From JAXMDC01 sp046349035 (lineage in GTDB: Bacteria; Pseudomonadota; Alphaproteobacteria; Rhizobiales; Kaistiaceae): a DNA stretch of 64,000 nucleotides. Within the stretch, counting starts at the first letter, position 1; each line of letters opens with the position of its first letter. Below, piece after piece: positions 17,012-24,054 of the stretch. A model generated the notes under the pieces. It saw only the letters and a program-made list of their open reading frames with translations. It was not told where the DNA came from and made no database searches. The position numbers and the translations under genes are program-made. Location: the NCBI GenBank assembly GCA_046349035.1, contig JAXMDC010000002.1, positions 682,001 to 746,000 of the forward strand, in the 5' to 3' direction.

Positions 17012-17028
17012 TGAGATAGGGCGCGCTT

Positions 17029-17307
17029 ATGACCCGTTCAGTCTGGAAAGGTCCGTTTGTCGACGGCTATCTCCTGCAGAAGGCAGAGAAGTCGCGGGCA
17101 TCGGGCCGGGCCGAGGTGATCAAGATCTGGAGCCGTCGTTCGACGATCCTGCCGCAATTTGTCGGCCTCACCTTCGGTGTCTACAACGGCAACAAGCATA
17201 TCCCGGTCCTCGTCTCTGAAGAGATGGTCGGGCACAAGTTCGGCGAGTTTTCGCCGACCCGGACTTACTACGGCCATACCGCCGACAAGCGGGCCAAGAG
17301 GAAGTAA
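17029..17307 (+). CDS. rpsS: 30S ribosomal protein S19
   Basis: 92 residues with MTRSVWKGPFVDGYLLQKAE, then KIWSRRSTILPQFVGLTFGV and HKFGEFSPTRTYYGHTADKR. It binds the 16S rRNA head with S13. The stop overlaps the rplV start by one base (TAATG at 17305-17309). Confidence 0.98.
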   Translation: MTRSVWKGPFVDGYLLQKAEKSRASGRAEVIKIWSRRSTILPQFVGLTFGVYNGNKHIPVLVSEEMVGHKFGEFSPTRTYYGHTADKRAKRK

Positions 17308-17687
17308 TGAGCAAGCCTAAGCACGAGCGTGCGCTGAAGGAGACGGAGGCCAAGGCGCATTCCAGCGTCATCCGTATCTCGCCGCAGAAGCTCAACCTGG
17401 TGGCGGCCATGATCCGTGGCAAGAAGGTCTCGGCGGCTCTGGCCGACCTGACCTTCAGCCGCAAGCGCATTGCCGGCGAGGTCAAGAAGACGCTCGAGTC
17501 GGCGGTCGCCAACGCCGAGAACAACCACCAGCTCGACGTCGACGAACTCGTCGTCGCCGAGGCCTTTGTCGGCCGTTCGCTGGTCATGAAGCGGTTCACC
17601 CCGCGCGCTCGCGGCCGCGCCGGCCGCATCCTCAAGCGGTTCGCCAACTTGACCATCGTCGTCCGCGAAGTCGGGGGAGAGGCCTGA
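17307..17687 (+). CDS. rplV: 50S ribosomal protein L22
   Basis: 126 residues. The fold core (IRISPQKLNLVAAMIRGKKV) and the tunnel hairpin region (VGRSLVMKRFTPRARGRAGR) are present, the latter being where macrolide-related changes occur in other bacteria. It is coupled by one-base overlaps both to rpsS upstream and to rpsC downstream (TGATG at 17685-17689). Confidence 0.97.
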   Translation: MSKPKHERALKETEAKAHSSVIRISPQKLNLVAAMIRGKKVSAALADLTFSRKRIAGEVKKTLESAVANAENNHQLDVDELVVAEAFVGRSLVMKRFTPRARGRAGRILKRFANLTIVVREVGGEA

Positions 17688-18412
17688 TGGGTCAGAAAGT
17701 CAATCCGATCGGCCTTCGTCTCGGCATCAATCGGACCTGGGATTCGCGTTGGTTCGCCAACAAGGGCGAATACGGCCGCCTCCTGGCCGAGGACATGCGC
17801 ATTCGCAAGTCGCTGATGGACGAGCTGAAGCAGGCTTCGGTCTCGCGGGTCGTCATCGAGCGGCCCCACAAGAAAGCCCGCGTCACCATTCACTCGGCTC
17901 GCCCCGGTATCGTCATCGGCAAGAAGGGCGCCGACATCGAGAAGCTGCGCAAGCGCGTGGCGACGATGACGCAGTCCGAAGTGCACCTCAACATCGTCGA
18001 GGTGCGCAAGCCGGAAATCGACGCCAATCTTGTGGCGGCTTCCATCGCCCAGCAGTTGGAGCGCCGCGTCGCGTTCCGCCGCGCCATGAAGCGCGCGGTG
18101 CAGTCGGCGATGCGCCTTGGCGCCGGCGGCATCAAGATCACCTGCGGCGGCCGCCTCGGCGGCGCTGAGATCGCCCGCACCGAGTGGTACCGCGAGGGTC
18201 GCGTGCCGCTGCACACCCTGCGCGCCGACATCGACTTCGGCGTCGCCACCGCTAACACCGCCTACGGCACCTGCGGCGTCAAGGTGTGGATCTTCAAGGG
18301 CGAGATTATGGAGCACGACCCGATGGCCTCGGAGCGACGCCAGACTGAGGGCGCGGGCGAGCAGACCGGTCCCGGTCGCCGCCGCGAGCCTGCGGCGCAG
18401 GCTCAGGGATAA
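17687..18412 (+). CDS. rpsC: 30S ribosomal protein S3
   Basis: 241 residues. It begins MGQKVNPIGLRLGINRTWDS, has the KH domain with GIVIGKKGADIEKLRK and the C-terminal domain with LGAGGIKITCGGRLGGAEIA. It forms part of the mRNA entry channel. The last 25 or so residues are a charged, low-complexity tail, common in this lineage. It is followed by rplP after 21 bases. Confidence 0.97.
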   Translation: MGQKVNPIGLRLGINRTWDSRWFANKGEYGRLLAEDMRIRKSLMDELKQASVSRVVIERPHKKARVTIHSARPGIVIGKKGADIEKLRKRVATMTQSEVHLNIVEVRKPEIDANLVAASIAQQLERRVAFRRAMKRAVQSAMRLGAGGIKITCGGRLGGAEIARTEWYREGRVPLHTLRADIDFGVATANTAYGTCGVKVWIFKGEIMEHDPMASERRQTEGAGEQTGPGRRREPAAQAQG

Positions 18413-18433
18413 CGGGCGGATTCGGACAAGACC

Positions 18434-18847
18434 ATGCTGCAGCCAAAGCGAACCAAATACCGCAAGCAGTTCAAGGGGCGCATCCACGGCACGGCCAAGG
18501 GTGCGACCGAGCTGAATTTCGGCTCCTTTGGGCTGAAGTCGCTCGAGCCGGAACGCGTCACCGCCCGTCAGATCGAGGCCGCTCGACGCGCTCTGACGCG
18601 CCACATGAAGCGCGCCGGCCGCGTCTGGATCCGCGTTTTCCCGGACGTGCCGGTCTCCAAGAAGCCCACCGAAGTGCGCATGGGTAAGGGCAAGGGCACG
18701 CCGGAATTCTGGGCGGCGCGGGTCAAGCCGGGCCGCATCATGTTCGAGATCGATGGTGTCAGCTTGGAGACGGCGCGCGAGGCGCTGCGCCTTGCTGCCG
18801 CCAAGTTGCCGGTCCGCACGCGCTTCATTCAGCGCATCGCCGATTGA
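18434..18847 (+). CDS. rplP: 50S ribosomal protein L16
   Basis: 137 residues. It begins MLQPKRTKYRKQFKGRIHGT and contains RKPTEVRMGKGKGTPEFWAA-type sequence (KKPTEVRMGKGKGTPEFW here) and GRIMFEIDGVSLETAREALR. It organises the tRNA-binding face of the 50S near the A site. The next gene, rpmC, starts 16 bases after its stop. Confidence 0.98.
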   Translation: MLQPKRTKYRKQFKGRIHGTAKGATELNFGSFGLKSLEPERVTARQIEAARRALTRHMKRAGRVWIRVFPDVPVSKKPTEVRMGKGKGTPEFWAARVKPGRIMFEIDGVSLETAREALRLAAAKLPVRTRFIQRIAD

Positions 18848-18863
18848 GGAACGAGGCAAGCTA

Positions 18864-19064
18864 ATGAAGGCTGCTGACGTCAGATTGATGAGCGAAGATC
18901 AGCTCGGCGACGAACTCGCCAAGCTGAAGAAGGAGCAGTTCAACCTTCGCTTTCAGAAGGCGACGGGACAACTCGCCAACACCAGCCGGGTTCGGCAGGT
19001 CCGCCGCGATATCGCGCGGATCAAGTCCATCGCCGGCGAGAAACAGCGGGCAGGGAAGGGCTGA
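18864..19064 (+). CDS. rpmC: 50S ribosomal protein L29
   Basis: 66 residues from the ATG at 18864, chosen for family length and the GAGGAACGAGGCAAG stretch upstream; the open frame extends upstream only into rplP. Sequence MKAADVRLMSEDQLGDELAK, then KKEQFNLRFQKATGQLANTS, is the two-helix L29 fold that sits beside L23 at the tunnel exit. Confidence 0.96.
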   Translation: MKAADVRLMSEDQLGDELAKLKKEQFNLRFQKATGQLANTSRVRQVRRDIARIKSIAGEKQRAGKG

Positions 19065-19070
19065 TCGAGA

Positions 19071-19313
19071 ATGCCAAAGCGCGTCCTGAAGGGCGTCGTC
19101 GTGAGCGACAAGGGCGACAAGACCATTGTCGTCAAGGTCGAGCGGCGCTTCACCCACCCGACAATGCTGAAGACCGTCCGGCGGTCCAAGAAGTACCACG
19201 CCCATGACGAGGGCAACGCCCACAAGGTGGGCGACGAGGTGCTGATCCAGGAGACGCGTCCGATTTCCAAGACCAAGCGCTGGGTGGTTCTCGGCGCTGC
19301 GGCGGCTTCGTAA
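19071..19313 (+). CDS. rpsQ: 30S ribosomal protein S17
   Basis: 80 residues. MPKRVLKGVVVSDKGDKTIV and VERRFTHPTMLKTVRRSKKY, then DEVLIQETRPISKTKRWVVL, are the OB-fold S17 sequence. Six bases after rpmC. A 58-base gap with no feature seen separates it from rplN, which begins the spc block. Confidence 0.97.
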   Translation: MPKRVLKGVVVSDKGDKTIVVKVERRFTHPTMLKTVRRSKKYHAHDEGNAHKVGDEVLIQETRPISKTKRWVVLGAAAAS

Positions 19314-19371
19314 GGGGCCCCGGACGAGCGAGTTTGAAGATGGTTGGGATTGAACAGACAGGCCAGCAGCC

Positions 19372-19740
19372 ATGATCCAGATGCAGACAAATCTCGACGT
19401 CGCCGACAATTCCGGCGCGCGCCGCGTCATGTGCATCAAGGTGCTCGGCGGCTCCAAGCGTAAGTACGCCAGCGTCGGCGACGTGATCGTCGTATCCGTC
19501 AAGGAGGCGATCCCGCGCGGCAAGGTGAAGAAGGGCGAAGTGATGAAGGCGGTGGTAGTGCGCACTGCCAAGGACATTCGCCGGTCGGACGGCAGCGTCA
19601 TCCGCTTCGATCGCAACGCCGCCGTGCTGCTCAACAATCAGGCGGAGCCGGTCGGCACCCGCATCTTCGGGCCGGTGCCGCGCGAGCTTCGGGCCAAGAA
19701 CCACATGAAGATCATTTCGCTCGCCCCCGAGGTGCTGTGA
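19372..19740 (+). CDS. rplN: 50S ribosomal protein L14
   Basis: 122 residues, exact family length. It begins MIQMQTNLDVADNSGARRVM and contains VVVSVKEAIPRGKVKKGEV and AAVLLNNQAEPVGTRIFGPV. L14 lies at the subunit interface, where RsfS binds. The stop TGA (19738-19740) shares its A with the rplX ATG. Confidence 0.98.
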   Translation: MIQMQTNLDVADNSGARRVMCIKVLGGSKRKYASVGDVIVVSVKEAIPRGKVKKGEVMKAVVVRTAKDIRRSDGSVIRFDRNAAVLLNNQAEPVGTRIFGPVPRELRAKNHMKIISLAPEVL

Positions 19741-20057
19741 TGGCGGCGCGCATTAAGAAAGGCGATCGCGTCATGGTGATCGCCGGCAAGGACAAGGGCA
19801 AGTCGGGCGAGGTTCTGGCGGTACTGCCGACGGAAAACCGGGCGACGGTGCGCGGCGTCAACGTCGCCCGCAAGCACCAGCGTCAGACCGCGAGCCAGCA
19901 GGGCGGCATCATCTCCAAGGAGATGCCGATCCACTTGTCCAACCTCGCTCATCTCGATCCGGCCGACGGCAAGCCGACCCGCGTCGGGTTCAAGCTGCTC
20001 GATGATGGCCGCAAGGTTCGTTTCGCCAAGCGTTCTGGAGATCTGATCGATGGCTGA
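19740..20057 (+). CDS. rplX: 50S ribosomal protein L24
   Basis: 105 residues from the ATG at 19740, which overlaps the rplN stop by one base; a GTG directly before it (19737) is in frame but less likely. The KOW motif is in KKGDRVMVIAGKDKGKSGEV. L24 initiates 50S assembly by binding the 5' end of 23S rRNA. It overlaps rplE by 8 bases (20050-20057), so translation is coupled. Confidence 0.97.
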   Translation: MAARIKKGDRVMVIAGKDKGKSGEVLAVLPTENRATVRGVNVARKHQRQTASQQGGIISKEMPIHLSNLAHLDPADGKPTRVGFKLLDDGRKVRFAKRSGDLIDG

Positions 20058-20607
20058 GACCGAATATCAGCCGCGCATGAAGACCTTCTACGAGGAGGTC
20101 GTGCGGCCCAGCCTCATCAAGGAGTTCGGCTATTCCAATCCGAACGCCGTCCCGCGCGTCGACAAGATCGTGCTCAACATGGGCATCGGCGAAGCGGTCG
20201 GCGATTCCAAGAAGGTAGCGGCCGCTCTCGGCGATCTCGCCAAGATCGCCGGCCAGAAGCCGGCCCAGACCCGCGCCCGCATGTCGATCGCCACGTTTAA
20301 GCTCCGCGATGGCATGGCGATCGGCGGCAAGGTCACGCTGCGCCGCTCGCGCATGTACGATTTCCTCGACCGTCTGGTGACGATCGCCCTGCCGCGCGTG
20401 CGCGACTTTCGCGGTCTCAACCCGAAGAGCTTCGACGGTCGCGGCAATTTCGCGATGGGCATCAAGGAACACATCGTGTTCCCGGAGATCAACTACGACG
20501 ACATCGACCAGGTGTGGGGCATGGATGTGATCGTCTGCACCACCGCACGAACCGACGACGAGGCCCGGGCGCTGTTGCGCGGGCTCAACTTCCCGTTCCG
20601 GCAGTAG
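20050..20607 (+). CDS. rplE: 50S ribosomal protein L5
   Basis: 185 residues. It shows MAETEYQPRMKTFYEEVVRP, the VDKIVLNMGIGEAVGDSKKV motif, the LRDGMAIGGKVTLR segment and GNFAMGIKEHIVFPEINYDD. L5 binds 5S rRNA in the central protuberance and contacts P-site tRNA. It is followed by rpsN after 20 bases. Confidence 0.98.
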   Translation: MAETEYQPRMKTFYEEVVRPSLIKEFGYSNPNAVPRVDKIVLNMGIGEAVGDSKKVAAALGDLAKIAGQKPAQTRARMSIATFKLRDGMAIGGKVTLRRSRMYDFLDRLVTIALPRVRDFRGLNPKSFDGRGNFAMGIKEHIVFPEINYDDIDQVWGMDVIVCTTARTDDEARALLRGLNFPFRQ

Positions 20608-20627
20608 GAGCGGCAGGAACCAAAGCC

Positions 20628-20933
20628 ATGGCCAAGAAAAGCTCGGTCAACAAGAACAACCGCCGCCGCAAGCTGGTTGCGCAATACGCCGCCAAGCGCT
20701 CCGCCCTCAAAGCCGCGGCCGGCAATCAGCAGCTGTCGCTTGAGGAGCGCTTTCAGGCGCAGATCAAGCTCGCCAAGTTGCCGCGAAATTCCTCGCGCAC
20801 CCGCATCCGCAACCGCTGCGAGATTACCGGCCGGCCGCGTGGCTTTTACCGCAAGCTCAAGATGTCCCGGATTGCCCTTCGTGAACTGGCCTCGACCGGG
20901 ATGATCCCCGGCATGGTCAAGTCGAGCTGGTAG
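20628..20933 (+). CDS. rpsN: 30S ribosomal protein S14 (zinc-independent form)
   Basis: 101 residues from the ATG at 20628, preceded by AGGAGCGGCAGGAACC; the open frame upstream is inside rplE. It begins MAKKSSVNKNNRRRKLVAQY and has the conserved RNRCEITGRPRGFYRKLKMS and LRELASTGMIPGMVKSSW end. The long form lacks the paired CxxC motifs of the zinc-binding S14. Confidence 0.97.
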   Translation: MAKKSSVNKNNRRRKLVAQYAAKRSALKAAAGNQQLSLEERFQAQIKLAKLPRNSSRTRIRNRCEITGRPRGFYRKLKMSRIALRELASTGMIPGMVKSSW

Positions 20934-20947
20934 GAGACAAGCCGAAA

Positions 20948-21346
20948 ATGGCGATGACCGATCCGATCGGCGATATGATCACCCGCATCCGCAACGCGCA
21001 GATGCGCAAGAAGTCGAAGGTCTCGACTCCGGCTTCGCGCCAGCGCCAGCGCGTGCTGGACGTGCTGCAGGCCGAGGGCTACATCCGCGGCTATTCCTCG
21101 ATCGAGAAGGACGGTGAAGAGCCCGAATTCGAGATCGAGCTCAAGTACTACGAAGGCGAACCGGTCATCCGCGAGATTGAGCGGGTGTCGAAGCCGGGCC
21201 GCCGCGTCTACGCCTCGGTCAAGAATTTGCCGCGGGTGATGAACGGTCTCGGCGTGTCGATCCTCTCGACGCCGCGCGGCGTGATGTCGGATGCCGAGGC
21301 GCGCGACCAGAACGTCGGCGGCGAAGTCATCTGCACGGTATTCTAA
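20948..21346 (+). CDS. rpsH: 30S ribosomal protein S8
   Basis: 132 residues with MAMTDPIGDMITRIRNAQMR, KPGRRVYASVKNLPRVMNGL and the C-terminal GVMSDAEARDQNVGGEVICT. S8 nucleates the 30S central domain; in enteric bacteria it is the spc operon repressor, binding the L5 leader. It lies 14 bases after rpsN and 28 before rplF. Confidence 0.98.
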   Translation: MAMTDPIGDMITRIRNAQMRKKSKVSTPASRQRQRVLDVLQAEGYIRGYSSIEKDGEEPEFEIELKYYEGEPVIREIERVSKPGRRVYASVKNLPRVMNGLGVSILSTPRGVMSDAEARDQNVGGEVICTVF

Positions 21347-21374
21347 GAAGCTGCATACGCAGGGAAGCAGGGTT

Positions 21375-21908
21375 ATGTCGCGAATTGGTAGGAAGGCGGT
21401 ACCGGTCCCCAAGGGCGTCACCGCGTCCGTCAACGGCCAGTCGGTCAAGGTGAAGGGCCCGAAGGGCGAGCTGACCTTCGAGGTCGCCGACCGGCTGTCC
21501 GTCGCCATGTCCGGCGATGGCATCGCCATAGAGCCGCGCGACGAGACCAAGGCGGCGCGCTCGCTTTGGGGCATGTCGCGGACCCGCGTGGCCAATCTCA
21601 TCGCTGGCGTTACCAAGGGCTTCGAGAAGCGCCTTGAGATCAACGGCGTCGGCTACCGCGCTTCGGTGCAGGGTCAGAAGCTGCAACTGCAGCTCGGCTA
21701 CAGCCACGAGGTCATTTATCCGGTGCCGGCCGGCATCAAGGTCGAGTGTCCGAAGCAGACGGAAATCGTCATCACCGGGATCGACGCGCAGAAGGTCGGC
21801 CAGGTCGCCGCGGAAATCCGCGAGTACCGCCCGCCGGAGCCGTATAAGGGCAAGGGCGTGAAGTACGCTCAGGAACGAATCTTCCGCAAGGAAGGCAAGA
21901 AGAAGTAA
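21375..21908 (+). CDS. rplF: 50S ribosomal protein L6
   Basis: 177 residues from the ATG at 21375, which gives the family start MSRIGRKAVPVPKGV; the frame is open upstream but overlaps rpsH. The two repeated L6 domains are present, with RVANLIAGVTKGFEKRLEIN and the C-terminal QKVGQVAAEIREYRPPEPYK and KGKGVKYAQERIFRKEGKKK. It supports the factor-binding site beside the sarcin-ricin loop. Confidence 0.98.
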   Translation: MSRIGRKAVPVPKGVTASVNGQSVKVKGPKGELTFEVADRLSVAMSGDGIAIEPRDETKAARSLWGMSRTRVANLIAGVTKGFEKRLEINGVGYRASVQGQKLQLQLGYSHEVIYPVPAGIKVECPKQTEIVITGIDAQKVGQVAAEIREYRPPEPYKGKGVKYAQERIFRKEGKKK

Positions 21909-21919
21909 CGGGTGCTGGC

Positions 21920-22273
21920 ATGGCTTTGAGCACAACAGAGCGTCGTGCAAGGCGCGTACGGACGGCGATCAAGCGCGCTGGCGGGGGACGGCCGCGTCTG
22001 TCGGTCTTCCGTTCCTCCAAGCACATCTACGCGCAGATCATCGACGACGTTAAGGGCGCGACTCTCGCTGCCGCCTCCTCGCTCGAGAAGGAGCAGCGCG
22101 AGGCCGGCAAGGGCGCCGACAAGGCGGCCGCTGCCAAAGTCGGCAAGCTCATCGCCGAGCGCGCCGTTGCTGCCGGTGTCAGCGAGGTGATCTTTGACCG
22201 CGGCCGGTACATCTTCCACGGCCGCGTCAAGGCGCTCGCCGACGGCGCCCGCGAGGGCGGCCTGAAGTTCTGA
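21920..22273 (+). CDS. rplR: 50S ribosomal protein L18
   Basis: 117 residues. It begins MALSTTERRARRVRTAIKRA, contains RPRLSVFRSSKHIYAQIIDD and VIFDRGRYIFHGRVKALADG and ends AREGGLKF, the usual L18 C-terminus. It carries 5S rRNA with L5. Eleven bases after rplF and 41 before rpsE. Confidence 0.98.
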   Translation: MALSTTERRARRVRTAIKRAGGGRPRLSVFRSSKHIYAQIIDDVKGATLAAASSLEKEQREAGKGADKAAAAKVGKLIAERAVAAGVSEVIFDRGRYIFHGRVKALADGAREGGLKF

Positions 22274-22314
22274 CGCGGCATTGGACTACTAAGAGACAAA
22301 CGAAAGTCTGACGA

Positions 22315-22896
22315 ATGGCCAGAGAGCGGGAACGGGATCGCGATCGCGATCGCAAAGGTGACGAGCGCGACGGCGGCGAGTTCGTCGATAAGCTCGTTCA
22401 TATCAATCGCGTCGCCAAGGTGGTGAAGGGCGGCCGGCGCTTCGGCTTTGCCGCACTGGTGGTGGTCGGCGACCGTAAGGGCCGCGTCGGCTTCGGCCAT
22501 GGCAAGGCCCGGGAAGTGCCCGAAGCGATCCGCAAGGCGACCGAGGCCGCCAAGCGCGCGATGATCCGCGTGCCGCTGCGCGAAGGCCGCACTCTCCATC
22601 ACGACGTCTTCGGCCAGCATGGCGCCGGCCGCGTGACCGTGCGCGCCGCGGCCCCCGGCACCGGCATCATTGCCGGCGGTCCGATGCGCGCCGTATTCGA
22701 GACGCTGGGGCTCCAGGACGTCGTCGCCAAGTCGCTAGGCTCGACCAACCCCTACAACATGGTGCGCGCGACGTTCGATGCCCTCAAGCACGAGGACAGC
22801 CCGCGCAGCGTTGCCGCCCGGCGTGGCATGAAGGTCTCGACCCTGCAGGCCCGTCGGCGCGAGCAAGACTCGGCTGATGCCGAGGCCGCGGCCTAG
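22315..22896 (+). CDS. rpsE: 30S ribosomal protein S5
   Basis: 193 residues, slightly long because of a charged N-terminal extension (MARERERDRDRDRKGDE). The double-stranded RNA-binding core is LVHINRVAKVVKGGRRFGFA with VVVGDRKGRVGFGHGKAREV, followed by APGTGIIAGGPMRAVFETLG and GSTNPYNMVRATFDALK. It ends in an acidic/Ala tail. The next gene, 11 bases on, should be rpmD but begins with a foreign domain. Confidence 0.97.
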   Translation: MARERERDRDRDRKGDERDGGEFVDKLVHINRVAKVVKGGRRFGFAALVVVGDRKGRVGFGHGKAREVPEAIRKATEAAKRAMIRVPLREGRTLHHDVFGQHGAGRVTVRAAAPGTGIIAGGPMRAVFETLGLQDVVAKSLGSTNPYNMVRATFDALKHEDSPRSVAARRGMKVSTLQARRREQDSADAEAAA

Positions 22897-22907
22897 GAGT
22901 AGCTAAG

Positions 22908-23498
22908 ATGGCAACCGATTGGGCCGAGAGCGTCAAGAAGTACGATCCCGCCGCCGATGACGCCGTCATCGCCAAGATCGTGAGCTATTGCGGCATCGCG
23001 CTCCGTTCGCGCGACAGTTCGCTCGTCTCGTTCAGCGACGAGGAGGAAGTGGCGCGCGTCCGCAACAACTACCTCAAGAAGAAGCTCGGCCTGACCGCCC
23101 CCGCCGCCGACCTCGACGCGGCCATCGCCGCCGTCGGCGCGCAAATGAAGGGCGATCGCAACAAGAACCGGGTCACGGTCTACTACCTGCTCGCCAAGCA
23201 CTTCGACAAATTGTCGGTCTTCACCAAAGCAGCCGCCGGCAAAGCAGCGGCAGCGGGGGAGGGCGATGCCCCCAAGCGGGGCGGAAGGCGGTCTGCCAAG
23301 GCGGGCCACGCCGGCCAGAAGACCATCACCGTCGAGCAAACACGGAGCCCGGCTCGGCGTCCGGCGATCCAGCAGGCGACCCTGATCGGCCTCGGGCTCA
23401 ACAAGATCGGCCGGCGCAGCACGCTGGTCGATAACCCCTCGGTGCGGGGCATGATCGGCCGAGTCCGTCACATGATCCGCATTGTCGAAGGCGGCTAG
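22908..23498 (+). CDS. rpmD: DUF2853 domain fused to 50S ribosomal protein L30
   Basis: 196 residues in one uninterrupted frame. Residues 1-106 (MATDWAESVKKYDPAADDAV, then IVSYCGIALRSRDSSLVSFS and DRNKNRVTVYYLLAKHFDKL) are a complete DUF2853 domain, a family I know as free-standing proteins of about 100 residues with no assigned role. Residues 107-137 are an Ala/Gly/Lys/Arg-rich linker. Residues 138-196 (KTITVEQTRSPARRPAIQQA, then TLIGLGLNKIGRRSTLVDNP and SVRGMIGRVRHMI) are a complete L30. The gene has the normal rpmD position between rpsE and rplO. Inside the linker there is no in-frame ATG or GTG; the nearest possible internal start is a TTG at 23211 that would still leave about 36 extra residues. 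An ATG at 23266 is out of frame. A real fusion is the simplest reading. Whether the DUF2853 part is cleaved off or stays on the ribosome is unknown. Confidence 0.93.
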   Translation: MATDWAESVKKYDPAADDAVIAKIVSYCGIALRSRDSSLVSFSDEEEVARVRNNYLKKKLGLTAPAADLDAAIAAVGAQMKGDRNKNRVTVYYLLAKHFDKLSVFTKAAAGKAAAAGEGDAPKRGGRRSAKAGHAGQKTITVEQTRSPARRPAIQQATLIGLGLNKIGRRSTLVDNPSVRGMIGRVRHMIRIVEGG

Positions 23499-23512
23499 CA
23501 GAAGACAAAGCC

Positions 23513-23995
23513 ATGAAACTGAACGAGATTTCCGACAATCCCGGCGCCCATGTCGAGCGCAAGCGCATCGGCCGCGGCATCGGTTCGGGCCTGGGCAAGA
23601 CCGGCGGACGCGGCGGCAAGGGCCAGACCGCGCGCTCCGGCGTTGCCATCAACGGTTTCGAAGGCGGCCAGATGCCATTGCATCGCCGCTTGCCGAAACG
23701 CGGCTTCAACAACATCTTTAGGAAGAAGTTGAACGAGGTCGGTCTCGGTCGGGTGCAGCAGGCAATCGATGCCGGCAAGCTTGATGCCAAGGCCGTCGTC
23801 ACCGCTGAAAGCCTGAAAGCGGCTGGAGTGTTGAGGCGCGTCAAGGACGGTGTACGGTTGCTCGCGAATGGCGAACTGACACGCCGCGTGAGCTTCGAGA
23901 TCGCTGGTGCCTCGCAGGCCGCCATTGCGGCGGTCGAGAAGGCCGGCGGATCGGTGAAGATCATCGGGGCGACCGAGACGACCGAGGCGAGCTGA
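23513..23995 (+). CDS. rplO: 50S ribosomal protein L15
   Basis: 160 residues. MKLNEISDNPGAHVERKRIG is followed by the Gly/Lys-rich arm GRGIGSGLGKTGGRGGKGQT and the GFEGGQMPLHRRLPKRGFNN motif. It is a late 50S assembly protein. Fourteen bases after the DUF2853-L30 gene and 59 bases before secY. Confidence 0.97.
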   Translation: MKLNEISDNPGAHVERKRIGRGIGSGLGKTGGRGGKGQTARSGVAINGFEGGQMPLHRRLPKRGFNNIFRKKLNEVGLGRVQQAIDAGKLDAKAVVTAESLKAAGVLRRVKDGVRLLANGELTRRVSFEIAGASQAAIAAVEKAGGSVKIIGATETTEAS

Positions 23996-24054
23996 GTTCA
24001 GGCAGGGTGGGCCGGCGCAGGAGCGGGAGCTCCTGAGCGCAACTGGAGCGCAAC

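Noticed and set aside
22315..22340. CGATCGCGATCGCGATCG-like repeat at the rpsE start, considered as a regulatory repeat
   Set aside because: It is inside the coding region and encodes the charged Arg/Asp N-terminus of S5; no spacing or copy pattern suggests a regulatory site.
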